From NCBI GenBank assembly GCA_021014945.1, contig MU266437.1, positions 1 through 64,000 of the forward strand: 64,000 nucleotides of DNA, written 5' to 3'. The position numbers were made by a program, and so were the translations under genes. The notes under the pieces were generated by a model. It saw only the letters and a list, made by a program, of their open reading frames with translations. It was not told the DNA's origin and ran no database searches. This document shows, piece by piece, positions 43,932 through 56,950 of this stretch (positions are counted from its first letter, which is position 1; each line of letters starts with the position of its first letter). The DNA comes from Leucogyrophana mollusca (Eukaryota; Basidiomycota; Agaricomycetes; Boletales).

Positions 43932-45995
43932 AGTGAAGGTAACACGGGGTGGTAGATAGACAAGTTGAGTGTTGCTTGGACCTAAGACTTATAAACACAT
44001 AAGCACATGCCAGTCGATGGTGCACTGACGTGGCGGCGTCAGCAATTTGACATTCCACCAAATCTGCAAAGCCCACGTGCACGTGATGCCTTTGAATCTT
44101 TGCCTGACGTGACTTGGTCACACCAGCATCCACTGTTCATCATCATCTTGTGGCGCCACACGTGCATCTCACGAAGAGGTTCCAGCTGCGTATTATTGTC
44201 CCCTTAGTCGTGTGGGTCCTGTACTTGGAGGGACGCCAAGGCAGCCCCTCGTCGAGCCCTTGGATTAAGAAAGCTGCAGGCTCGTCAAGTCAATAGGCTT
44301 TCAGTCGGTATGGAACTCGAATCGTGTAACGAGACGCCCACATGCAAGCCACGGCGTCACAGTAGTACTTTGACTTTCTTTGATCGAGGGAACGGGATTA
44401 TTCCGACTTGCCAAGTGCTCCTCCACGGAATGTGACGCAGCGCGCGGCCAGGTATAGACGTGACGGCACTGACAGGAACGATCCACCAGGCGCCCCCCAC
44501 GGCTGTACATGCGGCTAATGGGTGCTCGAGCTCCCGTAGGTCATCGCCTCCAGGATCGGGCTATTCGCAAGATACATTCAAGGAGGCCACAGAAATTGTG
44601 TCTTTCAATGGCGCTGTCCGTCAGTCATGACAATGACATCATTCCGGAGTGTATAGTATGTGTTAATAACGACCTAACATAGGAGGAAGTAATGGAAGGC
44701 GAGGAAAGTGAGTGCCCTAACTCGAACGAATGATCTAGGGATTAGTGTGATAAAATACAGATCTGACCGTCTCTCGATTTCGCGCGGTACAGAAGAACGA
44801 TGAACTATCTGGGACTCCAAGTACAGCCCTCCATACAACTGCTCAGCCACAAGACAGGGCACATGACTGATCGTGCAACTGGCACTGCCTCGTGATTCCT
44901 CTTCATGGAAGCTATTATTCCGCGTCATCCTCGGCGGGGTGCCTGGAGGACAAATGACGCAAAGGTTTAATATACGTAGTTCTTCGAGCTCAAAGAAGAA
45001 ACACTTACACAGTTTGTATCACAGAACTGTCCCGATCCCTATGGTTGTCGACGCGAGTGTTCACCTCGATGTGAATTACGCGATGATTATTGATAAGCAA
45101 GTGTGCCAAGAGGGCGGACGTGATTATGACAAGCAGAAGAAACGTTACATCTGTGCTCGTGGTGGGCGACTGGTTGACTGTATGCATTTGTGCTTAGGTG
45201 ACTTGGCCGGACAGAGTTTTGAAATAATTGTGTGGGACGGTGACTACCGTGGCCAGTTGTCCCTGTTGAGAATTTGATGATGGGTTCCAGCGCTATGATC
45301 GAGTGAACAGCCGATGGGTTTTAATGAGACGGTCCGTAGGCGTTTTCGCCTTTAAAGGCGGGAATCCCCGCGTTCCAGAATTCCTATAGAACGTCTGGTC
45401 GAGACTATGGCTGGCGCTGAGAATCGGAAAATGGGCCGGGTCTGCATATGGTGCAATAATAGCCTCGCGGAGCCACTTGTGACTTTCAATGGCTGGGGAT
45501 GATTGTGCACACAACAGGGTAACACTGGTGACTTGCAGTGATAGGTACCGTAGTATTCAGATCATTGACCTCATAGTAAGCAGTTGTGAGTGAGCACCAG
45601 TCTGATCGGCGATGTTGGCGATAAAAGTTATCTGATAAGACAAGGCAAATTCGCGGAATGCCAAATTGCTGACGAACCGAACAAATGGTGCTAGCGCTCT
45701 TGTACAACTGAGAGCGGCGACCTGTGACCACTGCACTGACTAACAGCGCTCAAAACAAGGGACAGCTGGACTGTAATCCGCTGGCGTTGCTAGTCGAAAA
45801 AACCCGGCCTGTCATCTTGAATCCCGATAAGTAGCCTCTGGCCATCATCTGCGCTGGCGCTTGCACAATAATATCTTTCTTTACCCTTAACCACCACAAC
45901 CAACACGGGCGCTTCGCGTCCTGCTGCATCTCCAGCTCCGTTACTGGACTGTCCCGAAGGTCTGTCGACAATCAGCGACGTCGACACCACCAATC
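43932..45995. promoter_or_regulatory. Divergent intergenic region PDI / copper ATPase
   Basis: 2.06 kb with no convincing gene. A 134-codon frame at 44873-45277 has no recognisable features. The feature of note is TTATCTGATAA at 45628-45638, which contains ATCWGATAA in both orientations and lies about 360 bases before the copper-ATPase start. Confidence 0.45.
45628..45638. promoter_or_regulatory. Candidate iron-GATA site, palindromic
   Basis: TTATCTGATAA: ATCTGATAA on the plus strand and ATCAGATAA on the minus strand, both exact matches to ATCWGATAA. It lies about 360 bases upstream of the copper-ATPase ATG. Function is inferred from the consensus only. Confidence 0.45.
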
Positions 45996-48900
45996 ATGGC
46001 CGCCATATCCTCAATGATCACAACCGTTCTTGAGAAGACGAAACTTAGCACCCTGGGAAATGTAGGACTTCCGGTTGCAGAGGACGAACCACTGGTGGCA
46101 GCAGAGTCAGATGGGAACGTCGGTGGAAAATGCGAACTGCGAATAGAGGGTATGACCTGTGGGGCGTGTGTCGAGGTAAGCCTTGCCAACAGATCCGCTT
46201 GTTCATCTTTTCACTGTCACGCGCAAGTCTATTGAAGGGATGCTCAGATCCCAAAGTGGCATATATTCAGTAAAAGTCGCTCTGCTGGCCGAGCGCGGTA
46301 TCATCGAGTACGACCCAGAGACTTGGACGCCTGAGAAACTCATAAACGTATGTCCCGCTTGTGTCGGCCACGGGCGCTCGCTCACAAATCGGCACACAGG
46401 AAATCGAGGACATAGGTTTCGACGCCACTCTAATTCCGGTGACGCGTTCCGACGTTCTAACGCTAAGGATATATGGCATGACGTGCTCAGCCTGTACCTC
46501 GAGCGTTGAAACCGGTCTTCGCGAAATGCCGGGCGTCACCGACGTAGCAGTGTCCCTCGCCACCGAAACCGCCAAAGTCGAATTCGTACCAGGTCTCGTC
46601 GGTCCACGCGAAATGGTAGAGCGCATAGAGGAGATGGGCTTTGATGCTATCCTATCTGACCAACAGGACGCCACGCAGAAGCAGTCGCTCGCGCGTACCA
46701 AAGAGATCCAAGAATGGTCAAGCCGATTCCGATGGAGTCTCGCTTTTGCACTGCCCGTGTTTTTTCTGAGCATGGTAGCATCACATATTTCATTCCTTCG
46801 GCCTTTTGTCGGCTACCATCTGTTTAACGGAATCTACCTCGGCGATGTCCTCGTGCTCATACTCACTACTCCCGCACAGTTCTGGGTTGGACAGAGGTTC
46901 TATCGGAATGCGTACAAGTCCCTGAAACACGGCAGCGCGACTATGGACGTCCTCGTGATGCTCGGCACCTCCGCAGCGTACTTCTACTCTGTCTTCGCTA
47001 TGGCATTTGCGACGATGAATACGACGCCCGATTTCCGCCCCTTCATCTTCTTCGACACAAGCACCATGCTGATCATGTTCGTCTCCCTCGGGCGCTACCT
47101 TGAGAACAGAGCAAAAGGAAAGACCAGCGCGGCACTCACCGACCTTATGGCCCTCGCACCCACCATGGCCACTATCTACACTGACGCACCAGCATGCACG
47201 CAAGAGAAGCGCATAGCCACTGAACTTGTACAAGTTGGGGACACGGTCAAGCTTGTTCCAGGCGACAAAGTCCCTGCAGACGGCACCGTTATTCGCGGGA
47301 CATCCACCGTCGACGAGAGCGCCGTGACTGGTGAGCCCGTCCCTGTACTGAAACAAGCCGGAGACAGCGTCATCGGCGGAACCGTCAACGGCCTCGGAAC
47401 CTTTGATATGCTCGTCACGCGCGCAGGGAAGGACACCGCCCTCGCGCAGATCGTGAAGCTCGTCGAGGACGCACAAACCTCCAAAGCACCCATACAAGCA
47501 TTTGCCGACCGCGTCGCAGGGTTTTTCGTGCCCGCCGTCATCTCCCTCGCAGCATTGACCTTCATCGCGTGGATGATCGTCTCGAACCTGGTTAGCGACG
47601 AGTCTCTACCCGCCATGTTCCGTCGCCATGGAGCGAGCAAGCTCGCAGTTTGTCTCCAGATGTGTATTTCGGTCGTGGTGGTTGCGTGTCCGTGTGCTTT
47701 GGGGCTGAGCACGCCCACGGCCATCATGGTCGGAACTGGGATGGGTGCGAAGAATGGGATCTTGATCAAAGGAGGGAGGGCGCTCGAGGCGAGCCGTTCC
47801 ATTAAGCGGATAGTCTTCGACAAGACGGGTACTGTGACGATGGGCAAGCTTACGGTAGTGGGCATGGCATGGGTTCCCCCACGCGACACCTCCGAGCTCC
47901 TCCCTGAGGACAACGTCGGCCCACGCTCGCTATCTTTTAAGAGTGCTGATGGGATTACCTCCCGCGCAGCTGTCATTGCGATGGTCTCTGCGACTGAAGC
48001 ACGCTCAGAACACCCCCTCGCGAAAGCCATCGCTTTGCACGGCAAAGACCTGCTCGCGCAGTCAGAACTCGAAATCCCCGATGTCGCTATCGAGTCTTTC
48101 GAAAGTGTTACCGGGGCAGGGGTCAAGGCCTCCATCTCAATGGGTGGGTCACGGTATACGCTCCTTGTCGGCAATGCAAAGTTCGTCACGCAATCTGACG
48201 CCGCTTATCTTCCCTCGATACTCGCGAGTTACGAAGCTCAGGAGAGTAAATCTGGGCGGACGATCATCTATGTGTCTCTGAGCAGTTCCTCGTCAACACC
48301 TGTGCCCATCTTAGCGGTGTCGCTGTCGGACGCGCCGAAGCCTTCGTCGGCACAAGCTGTAAAGGCACTGCAGGCAATGGGCATCGAGGTCAACATGATG
48401 ACGGGAGACGGGATGAGTACTGCACTTTCTGTTGCGAAACAGGTGGGGATCAAGCCTGAGGGTGTCTGGGCAAACATGAGTCCCAAGGGCAAGGCGTCGC
48501 TTGTGACTGATCTAATGAAGAAGGATGGTGGTGGCGTGGCCATGGTAAGTTTCTTCTCGACCTTGGGATACTCAATCGGTGGACTCATGACGGGATGCCC
48601 AGGTGGGTGATGGCATCAACGACTCTCCTGCTCTTGTCGCAGCCACTGTTGGCATCGCCCTTTCGTCGGGTACCTCCGTAGCGATTGAAGCCGCCGACAT
48701 AGTCCTCATGCGTTCCGACCTCCTCGACGTCGTTGCAGCTCTCCACCTCTCCCGCAGCATCTTTGCCACGATCCGGAGGAACCTAGTCTGGGCGTGCATA
48801 TACAACGTGCTCGGGATACCGCTCGCGATGGGATTCTTCCTCCCGCTTGGGCTATACATGCATCCGATGATGGCGGGTGCGGCGATGGCGTCGTCGAGCG

Positions 48901-49112
48901 TGAGCGTCGTGACGAGCTCGCTGATGTTGAAGTGGTGGACGCGCCCCGCGGCGAGTGTCATGCCTGGGGAGAAGGTGCAGAGGGAGACGGTGTGGGACAG
49001 CGCGAGGACGACTGTTGGGGATGTGTGGGACTCGACGAGAGGGCTGGTCAGGCTGCGACGCGTGTCGGAGGGTTATAGCCAGCTGCCAGTGGAGATGAGT
49101 GAAACCGTGTAA
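45996..49112 (+). CDS. CCC2: Copper-transporting P1B-type ATPase (Ccc2-like)
   Basis: Exons 45996-46175, 46228-46347, 46400-48544 and 48603-49112, in phase (984 aa). Two N-terminal metal-binding domains with GMTCGAC (52-58) and GMTCSAC (126-132); TGE actuator motif near 410; membrane CPC (530-532) in [15 protein letters not shown]; phosphorylation site DKTGT (574); SEHPLAKA near 637; hinge GDGIND (817-822), the first part of which is created by the last splice. This is the Ccc2/ATP7 family, which pumps copper into the late secretory pathway for loading of cuproenzymes, including the multicopper ferroxidase of reductive iron uptake. Its promoter carries a palindromic iron-GATA consensus, and an iron-GATA factor is encoded in the same window. 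Confidence 0.96.
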
Positions 49113-49391
49113 GAAGACGGGTGTACGAGTAGTGTATCGCTAGAAGATCTTGTTGTCGGGTATCTATGGTAATATTGCGATAGAGTATAATATTCGGGAA
49201 TGTAGTGCATCACTTGTTCCATCTCAGGAGGTGAGGCCCACAGATCAGCGACTCGAGGCTTGTCCATCTTTGGGATTGACAATGAAACGACGCCTTTCTC
49301 CAATCAGTTGCCAATAAATAGTCTCGACCACGGAATACCCAGCTCTGCTGTACAAATTCCAGTAATTACAATCTAATTCCGTTTCGTCGTC

Positions 49392-50446
49392 ATGTCTGCT
49401 ATCGGGAGCGTTTTCTTGGGAGACTTCACGAGACATCGTATTCTATCTTCCACGCCGCCATCATCTCCTCCCCCACAGCTAGGAAATCCCATGAACCGCC
49501 CTTTGTCAGGTTCTCTGTCCCACGAGGAGGCACCCTTGGAACAGCTGGACTCGGACACCGCTGAGCCGCAGCAGTCAGTTTCAGAGGCGCCGTTGCAGCC
49601 ACCACTGCAACCGCAACCGCAACCCCAGCCGCTAACGATCGACCCCGCACTTTCACTGGAACTACGGCTTCGATGGCTCGAGGCTCTCCTACTGGGCGTG
49701 CGCCAGGATGTGCGCGATCGCAAGGGAAAGGATAAGGTACCTGAGCTCAAACACGGCGAGACACTCATCCGCCTCGCAGAGGACGTGCAACGGCGGCTCG
49801 ACGCCGTGGTAGAATCGAATGATGGGCTTAAGCGATTCATGTCCCAATGTTCGTCCATCTCACACCCCAGTGATGTCGGACCAAGATTAACACCTCTTCC
49901 AGACGACCAGCACGCGCATCTGCTGACACCCGCGTTTGCGCTGTCAGGAACCCTCCCGGGGCCTGCACCCTCGTATGAGAATATGTCCCCTGAAGAGCTA
50001 GAGGCGTTCTTGGCCGAGATGGAGCCTGATATACGCGCTGCCGACCGGGATATGCGCGAAATTGAAGTCCTGGAGAAGAAGGGCGTTACCGCTGCTGGCA
50101 AACTCGGAGGTATGTCGATAGCTACCAACAGTCCCCATCAGCTCACACGCGGCCAGACTACCAAGCTCTGCAACCACGCCTGGACGCTTTGCTCGATGCC
50201 CACAACGAAGACATAAAACTGGCCGCTTCTTTAGAGAGACGAATAGCGGGGCTCGTCGAAAAGCACGCAACTCATGTATGTGTAGTCCTCTTTCTGCGCT
50301 GCAACGCAAGGGAACTGAACAAATATTAGGTTGATGCCCTGTCTGAGCTGTTTGTTGCCTGGGATGACGTTCTCTCAGAAACGGAGAACAAGGCCACAAG
50401 ATTAGAGAAAGACCGCGAAGAACGACAACGACTGGGCTACGAATGA
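49392..50446 (+). CDS. Dynactin subunit p22/p24-like (DCTN3)
   Basis: Exons 49392-50109, 50157-50275 and 50330-50446, in phase (317 aa). Disordered Pro/Gln-rich N-terminus, then helical ELRLRWLEALLLGV with LIRLAEDVQRRLDAVVESND, and LEAFLAEMEPDIRAADRDMR in the middle. The C-terminal helix HVDALSELFVAWDDVLSETE matches the FVxWDxxLxxxE pattern of dynactin subunit 3, whose helices help build the dynactin shoulder. The role would be attachment of dynein to cargo. The helical layout and total length agree with the family apart from the longer N-terminus. It starts 280 bases after the copper-ATPase gene on the same strand, with no sign of co-transcription. Confidence 0.75.
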
Positions 50447-50944
50447 GCTCTGTGCCGCGTTCACCTTATCCGACAGACCTACTGATACCCTCAACATCTG
50501 TAGCCTACAACAACCACGCCTAATCGCATCGGTTCCATATGTTCATATGTTCGCATGTACTCGACTACATTACTCTCCAAACTGGACGCGCGCACGCATA
50601 ATATGTAAACGCCCTCAAGGACCCGGTATTGATCTAAGAAGGGTCCTAAACTACAAGTTAAGGAAAACAGAACATCCGGGTTATAAAAAGTCGATTTGGT
50701 GCACCAAGCCGACGCAATGGAGTGGCTGTACCGCATCGAGGGGTGGACAGTAAGGTAGATAGAGAGCGAAGGCAGCACAAGAAGACAAGAAAAGAGACCA
50801 CCAGAAGAAGTCGTCAGGGAATATAATAGAATATAGAAGAAACAATGAAAAACGGGAAAGCGTGTACACAATAAGATAGGATGTAAAGGAGTGGCGGTGG
50901 TGGGCAAGAAAAGTGAATGCGGGGACGATGCAAAGAAAGATCTA
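50447..50944. other. Convergent 3' intergenic region
   Basis: Holds the 3' ends of the dynactin-like gene (plus) and the vWA gene (minus). Purine-rich around 50750-50900. Nothing else seen. Confidence 0.4.
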
Positions 50945-53900
50945 TCAGTCGCGGGCTACCCAATCGGTACTTCGAGAGACCAGCTCAATCGAGTTATCCA
51001 TGGTCCAGAACAAGCGTTCGGTGGCACTACGACCACTCCAGCTCTTCTGATCGCGCAAGATCATAGCCTGTAAACAGAAGCTCGATCAGATACCATCATC
51101 AAGCAGTCATCGCGGCGAGGACACGTACCTGTTGTGCACCAAAGTTACGTTGGTCGTGCGCAAACAGCTCGACATTTTCTTCAAGTGCCTCTGACAGAAT
51201 CTGCAGATCCTGGAGGATAGCTTGCATGGCACGAACAGCCGAAAGAGTGAGAATCTCTTTGCGGTTCCGTAGCGTCGTGCCCTCGCTGTTGGGCGGAGGA
51301 AGAGTTTTGGATATGCTCTGCAAAACGGTGTGCAGGATACGCTTCGTCTCGTTCATGATCTTCTGTGCTTGTGGGAAATTCTTCCTCGACACGAGCACCA
51401 GGGCACGAGTGATCATGTCCGACGCCAGAAGCTCCATTCGACGTCGTACGATGACAGGGTCGGAGGGCTTCGGTGGCTTGGATGAGCTCTGGGTTGCTAA
51501 TGGCAAAAGAGTGATGGTCAGGAGAACGGGGTGCGCGAGCCGCGAGACATGTTTCGAAGCAGCAGGGTCAAAGAACGACCCGTCCACCTCGAACACAGGC
51601 ACTTCGTCAATCATGCGATCCATCATGCCGTCGACCAAGTCCGCGGGGTCATCAATAGCCAACGAATCAAGACCCATACTCTGCACGAACTGGTCTGTCG
51701 CATTCATAGCACGGCCGCCATTCTGCGCGGCTGCACTCCGGCGGGTCTCCGTGTTGTCGAGCTCGAGCTCGATGAGCATCTCCTTGCACTCGCCATACCG
51801 CAGCTCGCCGACGTCGATGTCGACGTTGTGCCCGTCTATTGAAAGGATGGACGAGGGCCCGCCAGAGACTTTGCGGATGCGGAAGCGCTGTCCGTCGACG
51901 ATCTTCATGTGCAACTTCATGTTGAGCAGGCCGACGGACATCATGCCGCCAACGCAGCCGGCGAGACACCCACGGAGGTCGTACCAGTCCTTGACAAAGG
52001 TGTACGTTCCGCTTGTGTGATTCGACATGAGCCATAGCGACGCGGGGTCGTGTGAGCGGCCGTAGCCAAATGAATGGATAGGCATGTTTGCTGCTTCGGC
52101 ACGAGCAAGGACAAGGTCCATCTGTGCTCGCCGCGTGCTATCTGCGGCGTCACTGACGAGGACCATACCAGATATGGGGTTGCGCGACTTGCGCTGCAGC
52201 ACGACATCAAGACCTACAAATCGGATGTCAAAGACCGCTTTGCTGTCAAGCATCAGCTGGGGGCTCACCATGGTTAACAGCAGTCACTACGTCGGTCTTC
52301 TCATCCTTTGAAGCCCTCACCAAGAACTCGTCATCTGCCGTCTGCTCTTCATCCGTCCGACCGATTTCATCTATAAACTTCGAAAGCCTCCCCCGGCTTT
52401 GTGCCCTCCCGACACACAAATACGGTGTCTTCCGCACGCGGCCCCCAGAGCCCACCTCAAACGTCACCAAGCTTAGCCTATCCTTCACCCCCAGCGACGC
52501 GAGGATGAAATCGAGCGACGCCTTAATGACGCGGATTTTGAGCGCTGCTGTGCTGCGGGGCGCGTTGGGCGGGGGTAGCGAGACGATGAGTATCAGGTCG
52601 AGCGGCGGGTGTGGGAGGGGCGCGAGGGAGTTTGAGGGTCCTGATGATACATGCGGCGCAACGATCCCCGGCGTGTCGTAGTGCACCATAACCTCTTCCT
52701 CGCCGAGCGTTGTGAGCTTGGGCTGCATCTGCCGTGGTGGCATTGAGCCATGTGAAGTAGAAGAGGACATCGTTGAACGGGATGAGCCGTTCAAGAGGCT
52801 GTCGGGAGCGGTGCTGACCGTTGTCCCAGTGCTCCCGCTAAGTACCCTTGCGGCCTTTCCGGACCCCCCAAACTCCTCGATGTCGAGCCCGCGATCACTG
52901 CCCGGCGGCTGTGATTGCTGACCCTGGGTCTGGAACGATGTGACGAGTGATTGGATCTGGTTCTTCCACGCCTCCAGGGACGAGCGGTCTTTGAATACGA
53001 GGATGAAGGAATCTAGACGCTCATCCTCCATTTCGATGGTAAGGCTCAAGTCGCTATTTGAGGCATTGGCGATGATGCGTTTGATATGTCGTACGTAGAT
53101 CCGTCCCTTGAGGCGCAGTATACCTTTGGATTGGCTGCCTGAGCCGGAGAACCCTGTTGAATTGTCGCTGAAGGAGGGAGACGAGAGGAAACGACCCAGT
53201 GATTTCTTCTTCTCCTCGACGACACAGATGATAGCTTCCTTGAAGAGGTATACGAAGAACTCCCGCACTAGCATGTCCCGACGGACGGAGAGAAGGTCGT
53301 ACATTTGAAGTGGACCGAGGCCAGAGAGTGCATGTCCTTTCCAATCGGCGATGCGGTTCCGCAGATCCTCGACTATGCCGTTGAAAGGGGACTCTTCCTC
53401 TTGAGGATGCGACCCATTGCTGGGTGCGTATCGCGTCGATTCCAAGTCGTGCTGTGAGCCATAACCTGGAGTCCAGTTGTCAGACGAGGAAGCATATTGT
53501 TGGTGTGGTTGCTGCTGTTGCTGTTGTCTCCGTGGCACATCGTCTAATCTCGGCTGGGGCGGTTGAGCTGACTGCTCGGTGTCATGTCGTGCATGGCCTT
53601 GGCCGCTGCGCGTACTATAAGCATCCGACATGAGTGGCCCCGGCACATGTGTTGACCCCCGACGGGCCGGTAGCTCGATTACGACGATACATGTCAACGG
53701 TTGGCATGCATCTCCGGTACGCGATATCGATGAGAATTCGGGGCGAACTTGGATAGATGGCGCTACGATATAGTGTGATTCGCTCGGGTTCGATCTGACG
53801 GAGGCGGCATGGTCGACGGGGTCGTCGTCCGTGGGGTCGTATGTGTGCTGGGGTATTGGGCTACGACCGGCGCGCGATCCTGGCGTGTCGCGCCCAGGGT

Positions 53901-54724
53901 ACAGTGCGGGAGAATGGGGGTCACCCATTCCCGTGAGAGCAGCGAGTTCTGAAGCTTGGTGATTAGACCAGGCGATAAAGCGAACAAGGAAAGGACGGAC
54001 TGTTGATTTTACTGCTGTCGCCGTCGCCAAGTTTCATGGGTCGTCTGCAGACCCCACAGACGCCAAGATTGGACTTGCGGGCAACAGTAGAGCGAGCTTG
54101 ACCGGGAGGGGGGCCATATACTGCAGTGAAGCATGCCTGTGGGGGAGAGATATTGGATCAGATAATGACCACATGGTAAGCCAAGGATCGGCATTGGCCA
54201 CCGGTGAAAAAGTATACGTTGTGCGGCAGGTCATTGGAAGTAAATGGCGGACATGAAATACGGGAAATGAATGAAGTATTTACCTCGTGAAGAGCATGAC
54301 CACACTCGGGGACTACGTGGGGTTTCTCCCCGGGGAGCCTAAAGCTAAAGCTGAGTGGTTCGAGGCAAACAGGGCATTCGTCCTCGTCCTCGACGATATC
54401 GTGTGTTTGTGATACTACAGGTACTGGGGCTGGTGGCATTACAGCGTAAGGATGTGGGCTGTGAGTATCGATTGTAGAAGAGGCTGAGGCGGAGTATGCG
54501 GAGTGTAGCGAGTTTGCAGATGGCGATCGTGGCGCTTTTCGGTTGAAAACGGACTGGAAGCCCTTGAGAGCGGAACTCTTAAAGACCGTAGGCGGTTTTG
54601 GTGCTGTGCGAGGAGAAGAATAGGTGGGTGAGAGAGGCGGGTGATGGGAGGAATGATGGAAGTCCAAAGTTGGCTGGTCGGTCTGGTTTCTGGGTGTCCA
54701 GCTGGAGCTCAGGGTAGCCTTCAT
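50945..54724 (-). CDS. RING finger / PH-like / von Willebrand A domain protein
   Basis: Exons 54724(?)-54284, 54136-54001, 53954-52269, 52213-51129 and 51067-50945, in phase (about 1156 aa). A RING finger spans the first intron: CPVCLEPLSFSF, then VPECGHALHE|ACF and finally CGVCRRPMK. A PH-like module follows (LSVRRDMLVREFFVYLFKEA, ILRLKGRIYVRHIK, FILVFKDRSSLEAWKNQIQS). The vWA fold runs from LDLILIVSLPPPN through DRLSLVTFEV and GMVLVSDAADSTRRAQMDLV to MPIHSFGYGRSHDPASLW. The MIDAS motif DxSxS is degenerate. The C-terminus, created by the last splice, is AMILRDQKSWSGRSATERLF then WTMDNSIELVSRSTDWVARD. Probably a cytosolic ubiquitin ligase or signalling scaffold (inference). The start is uncertain, since the frame stays open to 54781 without ATG. 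Confidence 0.82.
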
Positions 54725-56559
54725 TAAATGATCGAATAAGGTCTTGTCGTCGTAGTCCTTGTGTTTGAAGGCAAGCTGCACGACTTCAACGACGGGATAG
54801 CGCTGGGGATTATAAGAGTAAGAATGTCGTCGTATCGGTTCAAGGGGGAATTATTACGGCCTAGGGAACAGCCCAGCCGTACAATTCTTGGTTCGTGAGC
54901 TTTTCGCTGGATTGTTGTCTTGCTACTTTGTTCACTGGCTTCTCCGCGTATTCTACAGACTATTAAAAGCACCCTCTTTTTTTTTCACAGCACCGACGAG
55001 AGGTTGTGTTATTGTTCTACAGGACAATGAGCTTGAACTTGGGTCGTGGCACTGTTTGTCCAGCAAGGCCAGCGTCTATGTATATGAGCCTTGGCTGAAG
55101 CTGTTGGCGTCTTTGATTGCTAGCGCTCGTGCGCACTGCTAGCTTCAGTACCAGCTCTTTCTTGAAACCCCAATACTGCCTAACCGAGGCGGCACCGCAT
55201 AAAGAACCATCTTTATGATCGAAACATATCCTAACTTATCCTCCCTCCACTCCATCAATGATCGACATTTTTTTTACCTCCTTCCATCAATGCTCTGGGC
55301 CACTTGCTATACCGGTTCGTTAGCAGCCTTGCAATGTGCATGCCTCGTGACCCATCGGCCCCCTCTTATCTCTCGCACGAGACTGGGTAGTAACGATACC
55401 CACCGCGGGGTGTGGGTTTATCATTGATATGTGGGTTTCTGTCCGCTTCCGCGCGCCCACCATCGATTTCTGCAATGGGTCGGCACCGATCAATATTAAC
55501 CTCCATGATACCCTCGGCATTGGCTCTTCATGTCGGTGCGACATTTATGGCCGCCGGTCCTACACAGATCCCGGCCATAGTTAAGTACGCCACTCGGAGT
55601 GGTTCATATGTTCGGGCACGGGCATCGATAAGATCACCTTCAGGGCGAATTTGATGGCACAGAACGTTACCTGAACTCTGCGGGGCAACTCAGGCAAGTC
55701 GCCATCGCCCCTGACTGTAAACATATTGATCTTAAACTCATGTTAACAGATTAATCCTGCAGTAGTCGCCGCTTGCTGGTGAAACCACGTGCAACATTGC
55801 AACATAGTTTCCCCTAGCTCCCCTCGTCCCTGACGGACACCAATGATTTTAACCCAGCTGGTTTTAGTGACCTTCTAGAAGTCGCTGGCGTCACAATGGC
55901 AAACAAGTCGATATAATACGTCCCTCAGGCGCTCCAAGTTCGGTTTGCACAACCCCGTCGCGTTATGCCAGCCAACTATCAGGCAAATGGACTGTAAGGG
56001 GGGCTTGAGCCCCACATCGTCAGATCTATCTATAAGCCTGTGGTGTTTAGCCTTACAAGCAAAGCTTAGCATTCTTGCTCAGAGCTGTATTTGCGATGCG
56101 TGTTCCTATCTACGTGCCATGCAATCTGACACATGATGCACGATGGCTGGGTGGCAAAGTTTCCGGATGATGGCGCATCAACACGTTACAGTGCTCGATG
56201 TGAGGTACGTGTCCCTCCGCTTCCACCGCAATGTTGCTCAGGAGTTTTTGGTTTAGGTGTGCTGGAGTCGAGCTCTGCAGCGGAGTCGGCGCGAGATCGG
56301 CAGACGCTGCGGGTTTGGAGGCGTTGTTCAGACCGAGCTGCTATCTACGCTGTTAGGACGAATGCTATGTCCGAAACTCGGCGCTCTCGGTCTATTGATA
56401 CGGCACCGCCTTAGCTGTCGAGCACCTTGGTTTTTCAAATGAAGTGTATAAAAAGACACCGGCAAATTGAACGACGTCGAGACTCGAGACACGGTCTCAT
56501 GATCTTTGGGAGGTTAGGAAGCCGGAGTCGCGCATTTGCCCGACTCGGAATCGTGATCG
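54725..56559. other. Gene-poor region, ~1.8 kb
   Basis: No supported gene. The left end should contain the true 5' end and promoter of the vWA gene. Short runs of T at 54978-54985 and 55268-55275. Confidence 0.4.
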
Positions 56560-56950
56560 CGTCGCACAGGATGGCTGCCCCATTATTGGTTCATTGGAAA
56601 TCGGAGTCCTTGCCACCTCTTGTCTCTTCGGCGGCGCCCTTGTCCAATCATATTTCTACCACACCTTCTTTTTGAAAGACGCCCGTATCTTCAAATGGCT
56701 GGTAGGTCGGACTTTGTGTGCAGGCATCGACGTATTTACGGATTGTTACCAAGTCGCGGGAGGCATGTTAGGTCTCTGTCCTCCTTGTGGAGGCGTTTGG
56801 ACACTGTCGATGACAGACTTCGCAGGCCCAGAAGGCCTCGTGATCTTTCCTCTCGGCTGCGACCTCGCAGAGCCGTGTGCTATCATTCCTTTCGTTGTCC
56901 GGGGACGTGGAAACGTAGGATTCCTCGTGACAACACTGACGATGTAGGTG
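56560..56950 (+). pseudogene. Relic of a DUF6534-type membrane protein gene
   Basis: A frame reading GCPIIGSLEIGVLATSCLFG, GALVQSYFYHTFF and DARIFKWL matches the first membrane span of Agaricomycete DUF6534 proteins (…G.LEIG.L.S..LFG..TVQ.Y.Y…). There is no start codon in front of it, and the next recognisable piece (LLVEAFGH, MTDFAGPEGL) needs a frame change. I therefore read it as a decayed fragment. Family recognition is from pattern only. Confidence 0.45.

Noticed and set aside
44873..45277. 134-codon plus-strand frame in the PDI / copper-ATPase gap
   Set aside because: No domain, no introns and no conserved-looking segments; consistent with a chance frame in 2 kb of intergenic DNA.
46790..48189. 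Long minus-strand frames inside the copper-ATPase gene
   Set aside because: They mirror GC-rich, conserved ATPase coding sequence on the other strand and encode nothing recognisable.
54157..54165. Another exact ATCAGATAA iron-GATA match
   Set aside because: It lies inside an intron of the vWA gene. About one such match is expected by chance in 64 kb, so I give it no meaning.
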